Origin: Oncomelania hupensis | Lineage: Eukaryota > Mollusca > Gastropoda > Littorinimorpha > Pomatiopsidae | Assembly (NCBI GenBank): GCA_036898135.1 | Contig: CM072525.1 | Span: 54,776,299 to 54,840,298 of the forward strand | Length of the DNA: 64,000 nucleotides | Reading direction: 5' to 3' | Shown here: positions 45,001-56,017 of the stretch, in pieces | Layout of the letters: each line of letters starts with the position of its first letter | Numbering within the stretch: the stretch's first letter is position 1 | Translations under genes and position numbers: made by a program | Notes under the pieces: model-generated | Told to the model about the DNA's origin: nothing | The model's database searches: none | The model's input: only the letters and a program-made list of their open reading frames with translations

Positions 45001-48000
45001 TCCCTCAGCCTCCCTCTCAGCCTCTCTCCTCTCAGCCTCCCTCCCTCAGCCTCCCTCTCAGCCTCTCTCAGCTCTCAGCTCCTCCTCTCACAGCCTCCCC
45101 TCAGCCTCCCTCAGCCTCCCTCAGCCTCCCTCCTCCCTCAGCCTCTCAGCCTCTCAGCCTCCCTCAGCTCCCTCTCCTCTCACCCTCTCTCAGCCTCCCT
45201 CAGCCTCCCTCAGCCTCTCAGCCTCCCTCAGCCTCCCTCTCAGCCTCCCTCTCAGCCTCTCTCAGCCTCCCTCAGCCTCCCTCAGCCTCCCTCAGCCTCC
45301 TCTCAGCCTCCCTCTCAGCCTCCCTCAGCCTCCTCTCAGCCTCCCTCAGCCTCCCTCAGCCTCCCTCAGCCTCCCTCTCAGCCTCCCTCAGCTCCCCTCA
45401 GCCTCCCTCAGCCTCCCTCTCAGCCTCCCTCAGCCTCCCTCTCAGCCTCCCTCAGCCTCCCTCTCAGCCTCCTCTCAGCCTCCCTCAGCCTCCCTCAGCC
45501 TCCCTCAGCCTCCTCTCAGCCTCCCTCAGCCTCCCTCTCAGCCTCTCTCAGCCTCTCTCAGCCTCCCTCTCAGCCTCCCTCAGCCTCCCTCAGCCTCCCT
45601 CTCAGCCTCCCTCTCAGCCTCTCTCAGCCTCCCTCAGCCTCCCTCAGCCTCCCTCTCAGCCTCCCTCTCAGCCTCCCTCAGCCTCCCTCAGCCTCCCTCA
45701 GCCTCCCTCTCAGCCTCCTCAGCCTCCTCAGCCTCCCTCTCAGCCTCCCTCAGCCTCCCTCAGCCTCTCAGCCTCCCTCAGCCTCCCTCAGCCTCCCTCA
45801 GCCTCCCTCAGCCTCCCTCGGCCTCCTTCAGCCTCTCAGCCTCCTCTCAGCCTCCTCTCAGCCTCCTCTTCAGCCTCCCTCAGCCTCCCTCAGCCTCCCT
45901 CAGCCTCCCTCTCAGCCTCTCTCAGCCTCCCTCGGCCTCCCTCAGCCTCCCTCATCCTTCCTCAGCCTCCCTCAGCCTCACTCTCAGCCTCCCTCAGCCT
46001 CTCTCAGCCTCCCTCTCAGCCTCCCTCAGCCTCCCTCAGCCTCCCTCTCAGCCTCCCTCTCAGCCTCCCTCTCAGCCTCTCCCAGCCTCCCTTAGCCTCC
46101 CCCTCAGCCTCCCTCTTAGCCTCCCTCTCAGCCTCCCTCAGCCTCCCTCGGCCTCCCCCAGCCTCCCTCAGCCTTCCTCAGCCTCCCTCAGCCTCCCTCT
46201 CAGCCTCTCTCAGCCTCCCTCAGCCTCCCTCTCAGCCTCCCTCAGCCTCTCTTAGCCTCCCAGACTCCCTCGACCTCCCTCAGCCTCCCTCGGCCTCCCT
46301 CAGCCTCCCTCGGCCTCCCTCTCAGCCTCCCTCAGCCTCCCTCAGCCTCCCTCTCAGCCTCCCTCTCAGCCTCTCCCAGCCTCCCTCAGCCTCCCCCTCA
46401 GCCTCCCTCTTAGCCTCCCTCTCAGCCTCCTCAGCCTCCCTCGGCCTCCCTCAGCCTCCCCTCAGCCTCCTCAGCCTCCCCTCAGCCTCCCCTCAGCCCT
46501 CTCAGCGTCCCTTTTAGCCTCTCTCAGCCTCCCTCCCTCAGCCTCCCTCTCAGCCTCTCTCAGCCTCTCCTCTCAGCCTCCCTCAGCCTCCCTCTCAGCC
46601 TCCCCTCAGCCTCCCTCTCAGCCTCCCTCTCAGCCTCCCTCAGCCTCTCAGCCTCCCTTCTCTCAGCCTCCCTCTCAGCCTCCCTCAGCCTCCTCAGCCT
46701 CCCTCAGCCTCCCTCTCAGCCTCCTCTCAGCCTCCTCCCTCAGCCTCCCTCTCAGCCTCCCTCAGCCTCTCTTAGCCTCCCAGCCTCCCTCGACCTCCTC
46801 AGCCTCCCTCGGCCTCCCTCAGCCTCCCTCGGCCTCCCTCAGCCTCTCAGCCTCTCAGCCTCCCTCTCAGCCTCCTTCTGCCTCTCTCGGCCTCCCTCAG
46901 CCTCCCTCAGCCTCCCTCTCAGCCTCCCTCTCAGCCTCCCTCTCATCCTCACTCAGCCTCCTTCGGCCTCCCTCAGCCTCCCTCATCCTTCCTCAGCCTC
47001 CCTCAGCCTCACTCTCAGCCTCCCTCAGCCTCTCTCAGCCTCCCTCTCAGCCTCCCTCAGCCTCCCTCAGCCTCCCTCTCAGCCTCCCTCAGCCTCACTC
47101 TCAGCCTCCCTCAGCCTCTCTCAGCCTCCCTCTCAGCCTCCCTCAGCCTCCCTCAGCCTCCCTCTCAGCCTCCCTCTCAGCCTCTCCCAGCCTCCCTCAG
47201 CCTCCCCCTCAGCCTCCCTCTTAGCCTCCCTCTCAGCCTCCCTCAGCCTCCCTCGGCCTCCCTCAGCCTCCCTCAGCCTTCCTCAGCCTCCCTCAGCCTC
47301 CCTCTCAGCCTCTCTCAGCCTCCCTCGGCCTCCCTCAGCCTCCCTCAGCCTCCCTCAGCCTTCCTCAGCCTCCCTCAGCCTCCCTCTCAGCCTCTCTCAG
47401 CCTCCCTCAGCCTCCCTCAGCCTCCCTCAGCCTCCCTCGGCCTCCCTCAGCCTCCCTCAGCCTTCCTCAGCCTTCCTCAGCCTCTCTCAGCCTCCCTCTC
47501 AGCCTCCCTCAGCCTCTCTTAGCCTCCCAGACTCCCTCGAACCTCCCTCAGCCTCCCTCGGCCTCCCTCAGCCTCCCCTCGGCCTCCCTCAGCCTCCTTC
47601 GGCCTCCCTCAGCCTCCCTCGGCCCTCCCTCAGCCTCCCTCGGCCTCCCTCAGCCTCCCTTAGCCTCCCTCAGCCTCCCTCGGCCTCTCAGCCTCCCTCT
47701 CAGCCTCCCTCAGCCTCCCTTTCAGACTCTCTCAGCCTCCCTCAGCCTCCCTCAGCCTTCCTCGGCCTACCTCAGCCTCCCCCAGCCTCTCTCAGCCTCC
47801 CCCTCAGCCTCTCTCAGCCTCCCTCTCAGCCTCCCTCTTAACCTCTCTCAGCCTCCCTCAGCCTCCGTCAGCCTCCCTCTCAGCCTCCCTCAGCCTCTCT
47901 TAGCCTCCCAGCCTCACTCGACCTCCCTCAGCCTCCCTCGGCCTCCCTCAGCCTCCCTCGGCCTCCCTCAGCCTCCCTCTCAGCCTCCCTCTCATCCTCA

Positions 48001-50157
48001 CTCAGCCTCCCTCGGCCTCCCTCAGCCTCCCTCATCCTTCCTCAGCCTCCCTCAGCCTCACTCTCAGCCTCCCTCTCAGCCTCCCTCTCAGCCTCCCTCT
48101 CAGCCTCCCTCTCAGCCTCTCTCTCAGCCTCTCAGCCTCCCTCTCAGCCTCCTTCTGCCTCTCTCGGCCTCCCTCAGCCTCCCTCAGCCTCCCTCTCAGC
48201 CTCTTTCAGCCTCCCTCTCAGACTCTCTCAGCCTCCCTCAGCCTCCCTCGGCCTCCTTCAGCCTCCCTCAGCCTTCCTCAGCCTCCCTCAGCCTCCCTCT
48301 CAGCCTCTCTCAGCCTCCCTCAGCCTCCCTCTCAGCCTCCCTCAGCCTCTCTTAGCCTCCCAGACTCCCTCGACCTCCCTCAGCCTCCCTCGGCCTCCCT
48401 CAGCCTCCCTCGGCCTCCCTCTCAGCCTCCCTCAGCCTCCCTCAGCCTCCCTCTCAGCCTCCCTCTCAGCCTCTCCCAGCCTCCCTCAGCCTCCCCCTCA
48501 GCCTCCCTCTTAGCCTCCCTCTCAGCCTCCCTCAGCCTCCCTCGGCCTCCCTCAGCCTCCCTCAGCCTTCCTCAGCCTTCCTCAGCCTCCCACAGCCTCT
48601 CAGCGTCCCTTTTAGCCTCTCTCAGCCTCCCTCAGCCTCCCTCTCAGCCTCTCTCAGCCTCTCTCAGCCTCCCTCTCAGCCTCCCTCAGCCTCCCTCAGC
48701 CTCCCTCTCAGCCTCCCTCTCAGCCCCTCTCAGCCTCCCTCAGCCTCCCCCTCAGCCTCCCTCTTAGACTCCCTCTCAGCCTCCCTCAGCCTTCCTCAGC
48801 CTCCCTCAGCCTCCCTCTCAGCCTCTCTCAGCCTCCCTCAGCCTCCCTCTCAGCCTCACTCAGCCTCTCTTAGCCTCCCAGCCTCCCTCGACCTCCCTCA
48901 GCCTCCCTCGGCCTCCCTCAGCCTCCCTCGGCCTCCCTCAGCCTCTCAGCCTCTCAGCCTCCCTCTCAGCCTCCTTCTGCCTCTCTCGGCCTCCCTCAGC
49001 CTCCCTCAGCCTCCCTCTCAGCCTCCCTCTCATCCTCACTCAGCCTCCTTCGGCCTCCCTCAGCCTCCCTCATCCTTCCTCAGCCTCCCTCAGCCTCACT
49101 CTCAGCCTCCCTCAGCCTCTCTCAGCCTCCCTCTCAGCCTCCCTCAGCCTCCCTCAGCCTCCCTCTCAGCCTCCCTCTCAGCCTCTCCCAGCCTCCCTCA
49201 GCCTCCCCCTCAGCCTCCCTCTTAGCCTCCCTCTCAGCCTCCCTCAGCCTCCCTCGGCCTCCCTCAGCCTCCCTCAGCCTTCCTCAGCCTCCCTCAGCCT
49301 CCCTCTCAGCCTCTCTCAGCCTCCCTCAGCCTCCCTCTCAGCCTCCCTCAGCCTCTCTTAGCCTCCCAGACTCCCTCGACCTCCCTCAGCCTCCCTCGGC
49401 CTCCCTCAGCCTCCCTCGGCCTCCCTCAGCCTCCTTCGGCCTCCCTCAGCCTCCCTCGGCCTCCCTCAGCCTCCCTCGGCCTCCCTCAGCCTCCCTTAGC
49501 CTCCCTCAGCCTCCCTCAGCCTCTCCGCCTCCCTCTCAGCCTCCCTCAGCCTCCCTTTCAGACTCTCTCAGCCTCCCTCAGCCTCCCTCAGCCTCCCTCA
49601 GCCTTCCTCGGCCTACCTCAGCCTCCCCCAGCCTCTCTCAGCCTCCCCCTCAGCCTCTCTCAGCCTCCCTCTCAGCCTCCCTCTTAGCCTCTCTCAGCCT
49701 CCCTCAGCCTCCGTCAGCCTCCCTCTCAGCCTCCCTCAGCCTCTCTTAGCCTCCCAGCCTCACTCGACCTCCCTCAGCCTCCCTCGGCCTCCCTCAGCCT
49801 TCCTCGGCCTCCCTCAGCCTCCCTCTCAGCCTCCCTCTCATCCTCACTCAGCCTCCCTCGGCCTCCCTCAGCCTCCCTCATCCTTCCTCAGCCTCCCTCA
49901 GCCTCACTCTCAGCCTCCCTCTCAGCCTCCCTCTCAGCCTCCCTCTCAGCCTCCCTCTCAGCCTCTCTCTCAGCCTCTCAGCCTCTCAGCCTCCCTCTCA
50001 GCCTCCTTCTGCCTCTCTCGGCCTCCCTCAGCCTCCCTCAGCCTCCCTCTCAGCCTCTTTCAGCCTCCCTCTCAGACTCTCTCAGCCTCCCTCAGCCTCC
50101 CTCGGCCTCCCTCAGCCTCCCTCAGCCTCTCTCAGCCTTCCCCTCAGCCTCTCTCAG
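42034..50157 (+). repeat. Satellite block 3, polypyrimidine on plus strand
   Basis: Units are CAGCCTCCCT (10 bp) and CAGCCTCCCTCT (12 bp), with CGGCCTCCCT variants. It starts at a near-perfect inverted repeat centred at 42034. Between about 43680 and 45860 the unit phasing breaks up. ORFs of 266 and 175 codons are repeat artefacts. Confidence 0.95.
43680..45860 (+). repeat. Irregular satellite segment
   Basis: The 10/12-bp step is broken by frequent small gains and losses (CAGCCTCCTCAGCC, CCTCCCTCCCTC and similar), in contrast to the clean arrays on both sides. It may be low consensus quality rather than biology. Confidence 0.7.
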
Positions 50158-52864
50158 GCTAAAAGGGACGCTGAGAGGCCGAGGGAGAGAGGCTGAGGGA
50201 GGCTGAGAGAGTCTGAGGGAGGACGAGAGAGGCTGAGCGAGGCTGAGGGAGGCTGAGGGTGGCTAAGAGGCTGAGGGAGGCTAAGGGAGGCTGAGAGAGG
50301 CTGAGAGGGAGGCTGAAGGAGGCTGAGGGAGGCTGAGGGTGGCTAAGAGGCTGAGGGAGGCTAAGGTAGGCTGAGAGAGGCTGAGAGGGAGGCCGAAGGA
50401 GGCTGAGGGAGGCTGAGGGAGTCTGAGAGGCTGAGGAAGGCTGAGGGAGGCCAAGGGAGGCTGAGTGAGGCTGAGAGAGTCCGAGGGAGGCTGAGGTAGG
50501 CTCAGGGAGGCTCAGGGAGGCTGAGAGAGGCTGAGAGGGAGGCTGAGGGAGGCCGAGAGAGGCAGAGGGAGGCTAAGAGAGGCTGGGAGGGAGGCTGAGG
50601 GAGGCCAAGCGAGGCTGAGGGAGGCCGAAGGAGGCTGAATGAGGCTGAGAGAGGCGGAGGGAGGCTGAGAGAGGCTGAGAGGGAGGCTGTGGGAGGCCGA
50701 GAAAGGCAGAGTGAGGCTGAGAAGGAGGCTGACGGAGGCCGAGGGAGGCTGAGGGAGAGAGGCTGAGGGAGGCTGAGGAAGGCTGAGGGAGGCTGAGAGA
50801 GGCTGAGAGGCTGAGAGGGAGGCTGAGGGAGGCATAGAGGGAGGCTGAGGGAGGCCGAGGGAGAGAGGCTGAGGGAGGCCGAGAGAGGCTGAGGGAGGCT
50901 GAGGGAGGCTGAGTAAGGCTGAGGGGGAGGTTGAGGGAGGCTGAGTGAGATTGAGGGGGAGGCTGAGGGAGGCTGCTGAGGGAGGCTGAGGGAGGCCGAG
51001 GGAGGCTGAGGGAGGCCGAGGGAGGCTGAGGGAGGTCAAGGGAGGCTGAGGGAGGCTGAGGGAGGCTGAGGGAGGCTGAGAGAGGCTTAAAGGGAGGCTG
51101 AGAGGCTGAGAGAGGCTGAGGGATGCTGAGAGGGAGGCTGAGGGAGGCTGAGAGAGGCTAAAAGGGACGCTGAGAGGCTGAGGGAGGCTGAGGGAGGCTG
51201 AGAGAGGCTGAGAGGGAGGCTGAAAGAGGATGAGGGAGGCTGAGAGGGAGGCTGAGGGAGGCTGAGAGGCTGAGAGGGAGGCTGAGGGAGGCTGAGAGGG
51301 AGGCTGAGAGAGGCTGAGGGAGGCTGAGAGAGGCTGAGGGAGGCCGAGGGAGCCTGAGAGAGGCTGAGGTGGAGGCTGAGATGGAGGCTGAGAGAGGCTG
51401 AGGGAGGCTGAGAGAGGCTGAGGGAGGCTAAGAGGCTGAGAGGGAGGCTGAGGGAGGCTGAGAGGGAGGCTGAGAGAGGCTGAGGGAGGCTTGGAGAGGC
51501 TGAGGGAGGCTGAGGGAGTCCGAGATAGGCTGAGATGGAGGCTGAGAGAGGCCGAGGGAGGCTGAGAGAGGCTGAGGGAGGCTGAGGGAGGCCTTGAGAG
51601 GCTAAAAGGGAGGCTGAGAGGGAGGCTGAGAGAGGCTGAGGGAGGCTGAGAGAGGCTGAGGGAGGCTGATGGAGGCTAAGGGAGGCTGACAGAGGCTGAG
51701 GGAGGCTGAGAGTGAGGCTGAGGGTGGCCGAGGGAGGCTGAGTGAGGCTGAGGGAGGCTGAGAGGGGCTGAAAGAGGCCGAGAGAGGCCGAGAGAGGCTA
51801 AAAGAGGCCGAGAGAGGCTGAGAGAGGCAAAGAGAGGCTAAGAGAGGCGAAGAGAGGCCGAATGAGTTTGAGGGAGGCTGAGAGAGGCCGAGGGAGGCTG
51901 AGGGAGGCTAAGAGATGCTGATAGAAGCCGAGAGAGGCCGAGAGAGGCTGAGATAGGCCGAGAGAGGCTGAGAGAGGCTGGGTGAGGCTGAGATGGAGGC
52001 TGAGGGATGCTGAGAGAGGCTGAGGGAGGCTGCGAGAGGCTGAGAGATGCTGAAAGAGGCCGAGAGAGGCCGAGAGAGGCTGAAAGAAGCCGAGAGAGGC
52101 TGAGAGAGGCTAAGAGGGAGGCTGAGGGAGGGTGAGATAGGCTGAGGGAGGCTGAGGCAGGCTGAGAGATGCTGATAGAGGCCGAGAGAGGCTGAGGGAG
52201 GCTGAGAAAGGCTGAGAGGGAGGCTGAGGGAGGCCGAGGGAGGCTGAGAGAGTCTGAGAGGGAGGCTGAGGGAGGCTGAGAGAGTCTGAGAGGGAGGCTG
52301 AGGGAGGCTGAGAGAGGCTGAGATGGAGGCTGAGGGAGGCTGAGAGGGAGGCTAAGGGAGGCTGAGGGAGGCCGAGAGAGGGAGAGGGAGGCTGAGAGAG
52401 GCTGAGAGGGAGGCTGAGGAAGGCCGAGGGAGGCTGAGGGAGGGAGGCTGAGGGAGGCTGAGGAAGGCTGAGGGAGGCTGAGAGGGAGGCTGAGGGTAGG
52501 CTGAGGGAGGCTGAGAGGGAGGCTGAGGGAGGCCGAGAGAGGCTGAGGGAGGCTGAGAGGCTGAGGGAGGCCGAGGGAGGCTGAGGGAGGCCGAGGGAGG
52601 CTGAGTGAGGCTGAGAGAGGCCGAGGGAGGCTGAGGGAGGCTGAGGGAGGCTAAAGGAGGCTGAGAGAGGCTGAGAGGGAGGCTGAGAGAGGCTGAGAGG
52701 GAGGCTGAGGGAGGCTGAGAGAGGCTGAGAGAGGCTGAAAGAGGCCGAGAGAGGCTGAAAGAGGCCGAGAGAGGCTGAGAGAGGCCGAGAGAGGCGCAGA
52801 GAGGCGGAGAGAGGCTAAGAGAGGCCGAGAGAAGCCGAGGGAGTTTGAGGGATCCTGAGAGAGG
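50158..52864 (-). repeat. Satellite block 4, purine-rich on plus strand
   Basis: The polarity flips at GGCTAAAAGGGACGCTGAG (about 50157) and returns at the palindrome 52855-52874. The 175-codon minus ORF is the same [10 protein letters not shown] artefact. Confidence 0.93.
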
Positions 52865-52874
52865 CCTCTCTCAG
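52855..52874. repeat. Perfect 20-bp palindrome at a polarity switch
   Basis: CTGAGAGAGGCCTCTCTCAG is self-complementary and joins the purine block to the pyrimidine block. Confidence 0.95.
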
Positions 52875-55840
52875 CCTCCCTTAGCCTCCCTCAGTCTCCT
52901 CCAGCCTCCCTCGGCCTCCCTCAGCCTCCCTCAGCCTATCAGCCTCCCTCAGCCTCAATCAGCCTCTCTCAGCCTCCCTCAGCCTCCCTCTCAGCTTCCC
53001 TCAGCCTCCCTCAGCCTCCCTCAGCCTCACTCAGCCTCCCTCTCAGCCTCTCAGCCTCCCTCTCAGCCTCCCTCGGCCTCCCTCTGCCTCCCTCAGCCTC
53101 CCTCTCAGCCTCCCTCAGCCTCCCTCTCAGCCTTTCAGCCTCCCTTAGCCTCTCTCAGCCTCCCTCTCAGCCTCCCTCAACCTCTTTCAACCTCCCTCAG
53201 CCTCTCTCAGCCTCTCAGCCTCCCTCTCAGCCTCCCTCAGCCTCCCTCTCAGCCTCTGTCAGCCTCCCTCTCAGCCTCTCTCAGCTTCCCTGTGCCTCCC
53301 TCGACCTCCCTCAGCCTCCCTCGACCTCCCTCAGCCTCCCTTTTAGCCTCCCTTTTAGCCTCCCTCTCAGCCTCCCTCAGCCTTCCTCAGCCTCCCTCAG
53401 CCTCCCTCCCTCAGCCTCCCTCGGCCTTCCTCAGCCTCCCTCTCAGCCTCTCTTCTCTCAGCCTCCCTCTCCCTCTCTCGGCCTCCCTCAGCCTCCCTTA
53501 GCCTCCCTCTCAGCCTCCCTCAGCCTCCCTCTCAGCCTCTCTCAGCCTCCCTTAGCCTCCCTCTCAGCCTCCCTTAGCCTCCCTCTCAGCCTCTCTCAGC
53601 CTCCCTCAGCCTCCCTCAGCCTCCCTCGGCCTCCCTCAGCCTCTCTCAGCCTCCCTCAGTCTCCCCCTCAGCCTTACTCAGCCTCCCTCAGCCTCCCTCA
53701 GCCTCTCTCGGCCTCCCTCAGCCTCTCTCTCAGCCTCTCTCGGCCTCCCTCTTAGCCTCCCTCAGCCTCCCTCTCAGCCTCCCTTAGCCTCCCCCGGCCT
53801 ACCTCAGCCTCCCCCAGCCTCTCTCAGCCTCCCCCTCAGCCTCTTTCAGCCTCCCTCTCAGCCTCCCTCTCAGCCTCCCTCAGCCTCCCTCTCAGCCTCC
53901 CTCTCAGCCTCTCTCTCAGCCTCTCAGCCTCTCAGCCTCCCTCTCAGCCTCCCTCAGCCTCCCTCTCAGACTCTCTCAGCCTCCCTCAGCCTCCCTCGGC
54001 CTCCCTCAGCCTCCATCAGCCTCTCTCAGCCTCCCTCTCAGCCTCTCTCTCAGCCTCTCAGACTCTCTCAGCCTCCCCCAGCCTCCCTCGGCCTCCCTCA
54101 GCCTCCCTCAGCCTCTCTCAGCCTCCCTCTTAGCTTCTCTCAACCTCCCTCAGCCTTTCTCTCAGCCTCCCTCTCAGCCTCCCTCTCAGCCTCCCTCAAC
54201 CTCCCTCAGCCTCCCTCAGGCTCTGTCAGCCTCTCAGCCTCCCTCTCAGCCTCCCTCATTCTCCCTCTCAGCCTCTTTCAGCCTCCCTGTGCCTCCCTCG
54301 ACCTCCCTCAGCCTCCCTCGGCCTCCCTCAGGCTCCCTTTCAGCCTTTCTTAGCCTCCCTCGGCCTCCCTGAGCCTCCCTCAGCCTCTTTCAGCCTCACT
54401 CTCAGCCTCCCTCAGCCTCCCTCTCAGCTTCCCTCAGCCTCCCTCTCAGCCTCCCTCTCAGCCTCTTTCTCAGCCTCCTTCTCAGACTCCCTCTCAGCCT
54501 CTCAGCCTCCCTCTCAGCCTCCCTCTCAGCCTCTTTCAGCCTCCCTCAGCCTCCCTCTCAGACTCTCTCAGCCTCCCTCTCAGCCTCCCTCTCAGCCTCC
54601 CTCTCAACCTCCCTCAGCCTCCCTCTCAGACTCTCTCAGCCTCCCTCAGCCTCCCTCGGCCTCCCTCAGCCTCCCTCAGCCTCTCTCAGCCTCCCCCTCA
54701 GCCTCCCTCAGCCTCTCTCAGCCTCCCTCGGCCTCCCTCAGCCTCCCTCTCAGCCTCTCTCTCAGCCTCCCTCTCAGCCTCCCTCAGCCTCCCTCAGCCT
54801 CCCTCTCAGCCTCCCTCTCAGCCTCCCTCTCATCCTCACTCAGCCTCCCTCGGCCTCCCTCTCCCTCGGCCTCCCTCAGCCTCCCTCATCCTTCCTCAGC
54901 CGCCCTCAGCCTCCCTCAGCCTCTCAGCGTCCCTTTTAGCCTCTCTCAGCCACCCTCAGCCTCCCTCTCAGCCTCCCTCAGCCTCTCTCTGCCTCTCAGC
55001 CTCCCTCTCAGCCTCTCTCAGCCTCCCTCAGCCTCCCTCTCAGCCTCCCTCTCAGCCTCCCTCTCATCCTCACTCAGCCTCCCTCGGCCTCCCTCTCCCT
55101 CGGCCTCCCTCAGCCTCCCTCATCCTTCCTCAGCCTCCCTCAGCCTGCCTCAGCCTCTCAGCGTCCCTTTTAGCCTCTCTCAGCCTCCCTCAGCCTCCCT
55201 CAGCCTTCATCTCAGCCTCCCTCAGCCTCTTTTAGCCTCTCAGCGTCCCTTTTAGCCCCTCTCAGCCTCCCTCAGCCTCCCTCAGCCTCTTTTAGCCTCC
55301 CAGCCTCCCTTGACCTCCCTCAGCCTCCCTCGTTCTCCCTTAGCCTCCCTCGGCCTCCCTCAGCCTCCCTCAGCCTCTCAGCCTCCCTCGGCCTCCTCAG
55401 CCTCCCTCAGCCTCCCTCAGCCTCTCTCTCAGCCTCTCTCGGCCTCCCTCTCAGCCTCCCTCAGCCTCCTTCTCAGCCTCTTTCAGCCTCCCTCTCAGCC
55501 TCTCTCAGCCTCCTTCAGCCTAACTTAGCCTCACTCAGCCTCCCTCAGCCTACATCAGCCTCCCCAAGCCTCTCTCAGCCTCACTCTCAGCCTCCCTCAG
55601 CCTCCCTCTCAACCTCCCTCAGCCTCCCTCTCAGCCTCCCTCTCAGCCTCTCTCTCAGCCTCTCAGCCTCTCAGCCTTTCTCTCAGCCTCCCTCTGCCTC
55701 TCTCGGCCTCCCTCAGCTTCCCTCAGCCTCCCTCTCAGCCTCCCTCAGCCTCCCTCTCAGACTCTCTCAGCCTCCCTCAGCCTACCACGGCCTCCCTCAG
55801 CCTCCCTCAGCCTCTCTCAGCCTCTCCCTCAGCCTCTCTC
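52865..55840 (+). repeat. Satellite block 5, polypyrimidine
   Basis: Same 10/12-bp units as block 3. It ends at the recurring junction GGCTAAAAGGGACGCTGAG at about 55841. Confidence 0.93.
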
Positions 55841-56017
55841 AGGCTAAAAGGGACGCTGAGATGCCGAGGGAGAGAGGCTGAGGGAGGCTGAAAGAGGCTG
55901 AGGGAGGACGAGAGAGGCTGAGCGAGGCTGAGGGAGGCTGAGGGTGGCTAAGAGGCTGAGGGAGGCTGAGGGAGGCTGAGAGAGGCTGAGAGGGAGGCTA
56001 AAGGAGGCTGAGGGAGG
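55841..56017 (-). repeat. Short inverted satellite block
   Basis: About 177 bp of purine-rich units, bounded on the left by the recurring junction and on the right by a 13+1+13 bp palindrome at 56004-56030. Confidence 0.93.
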
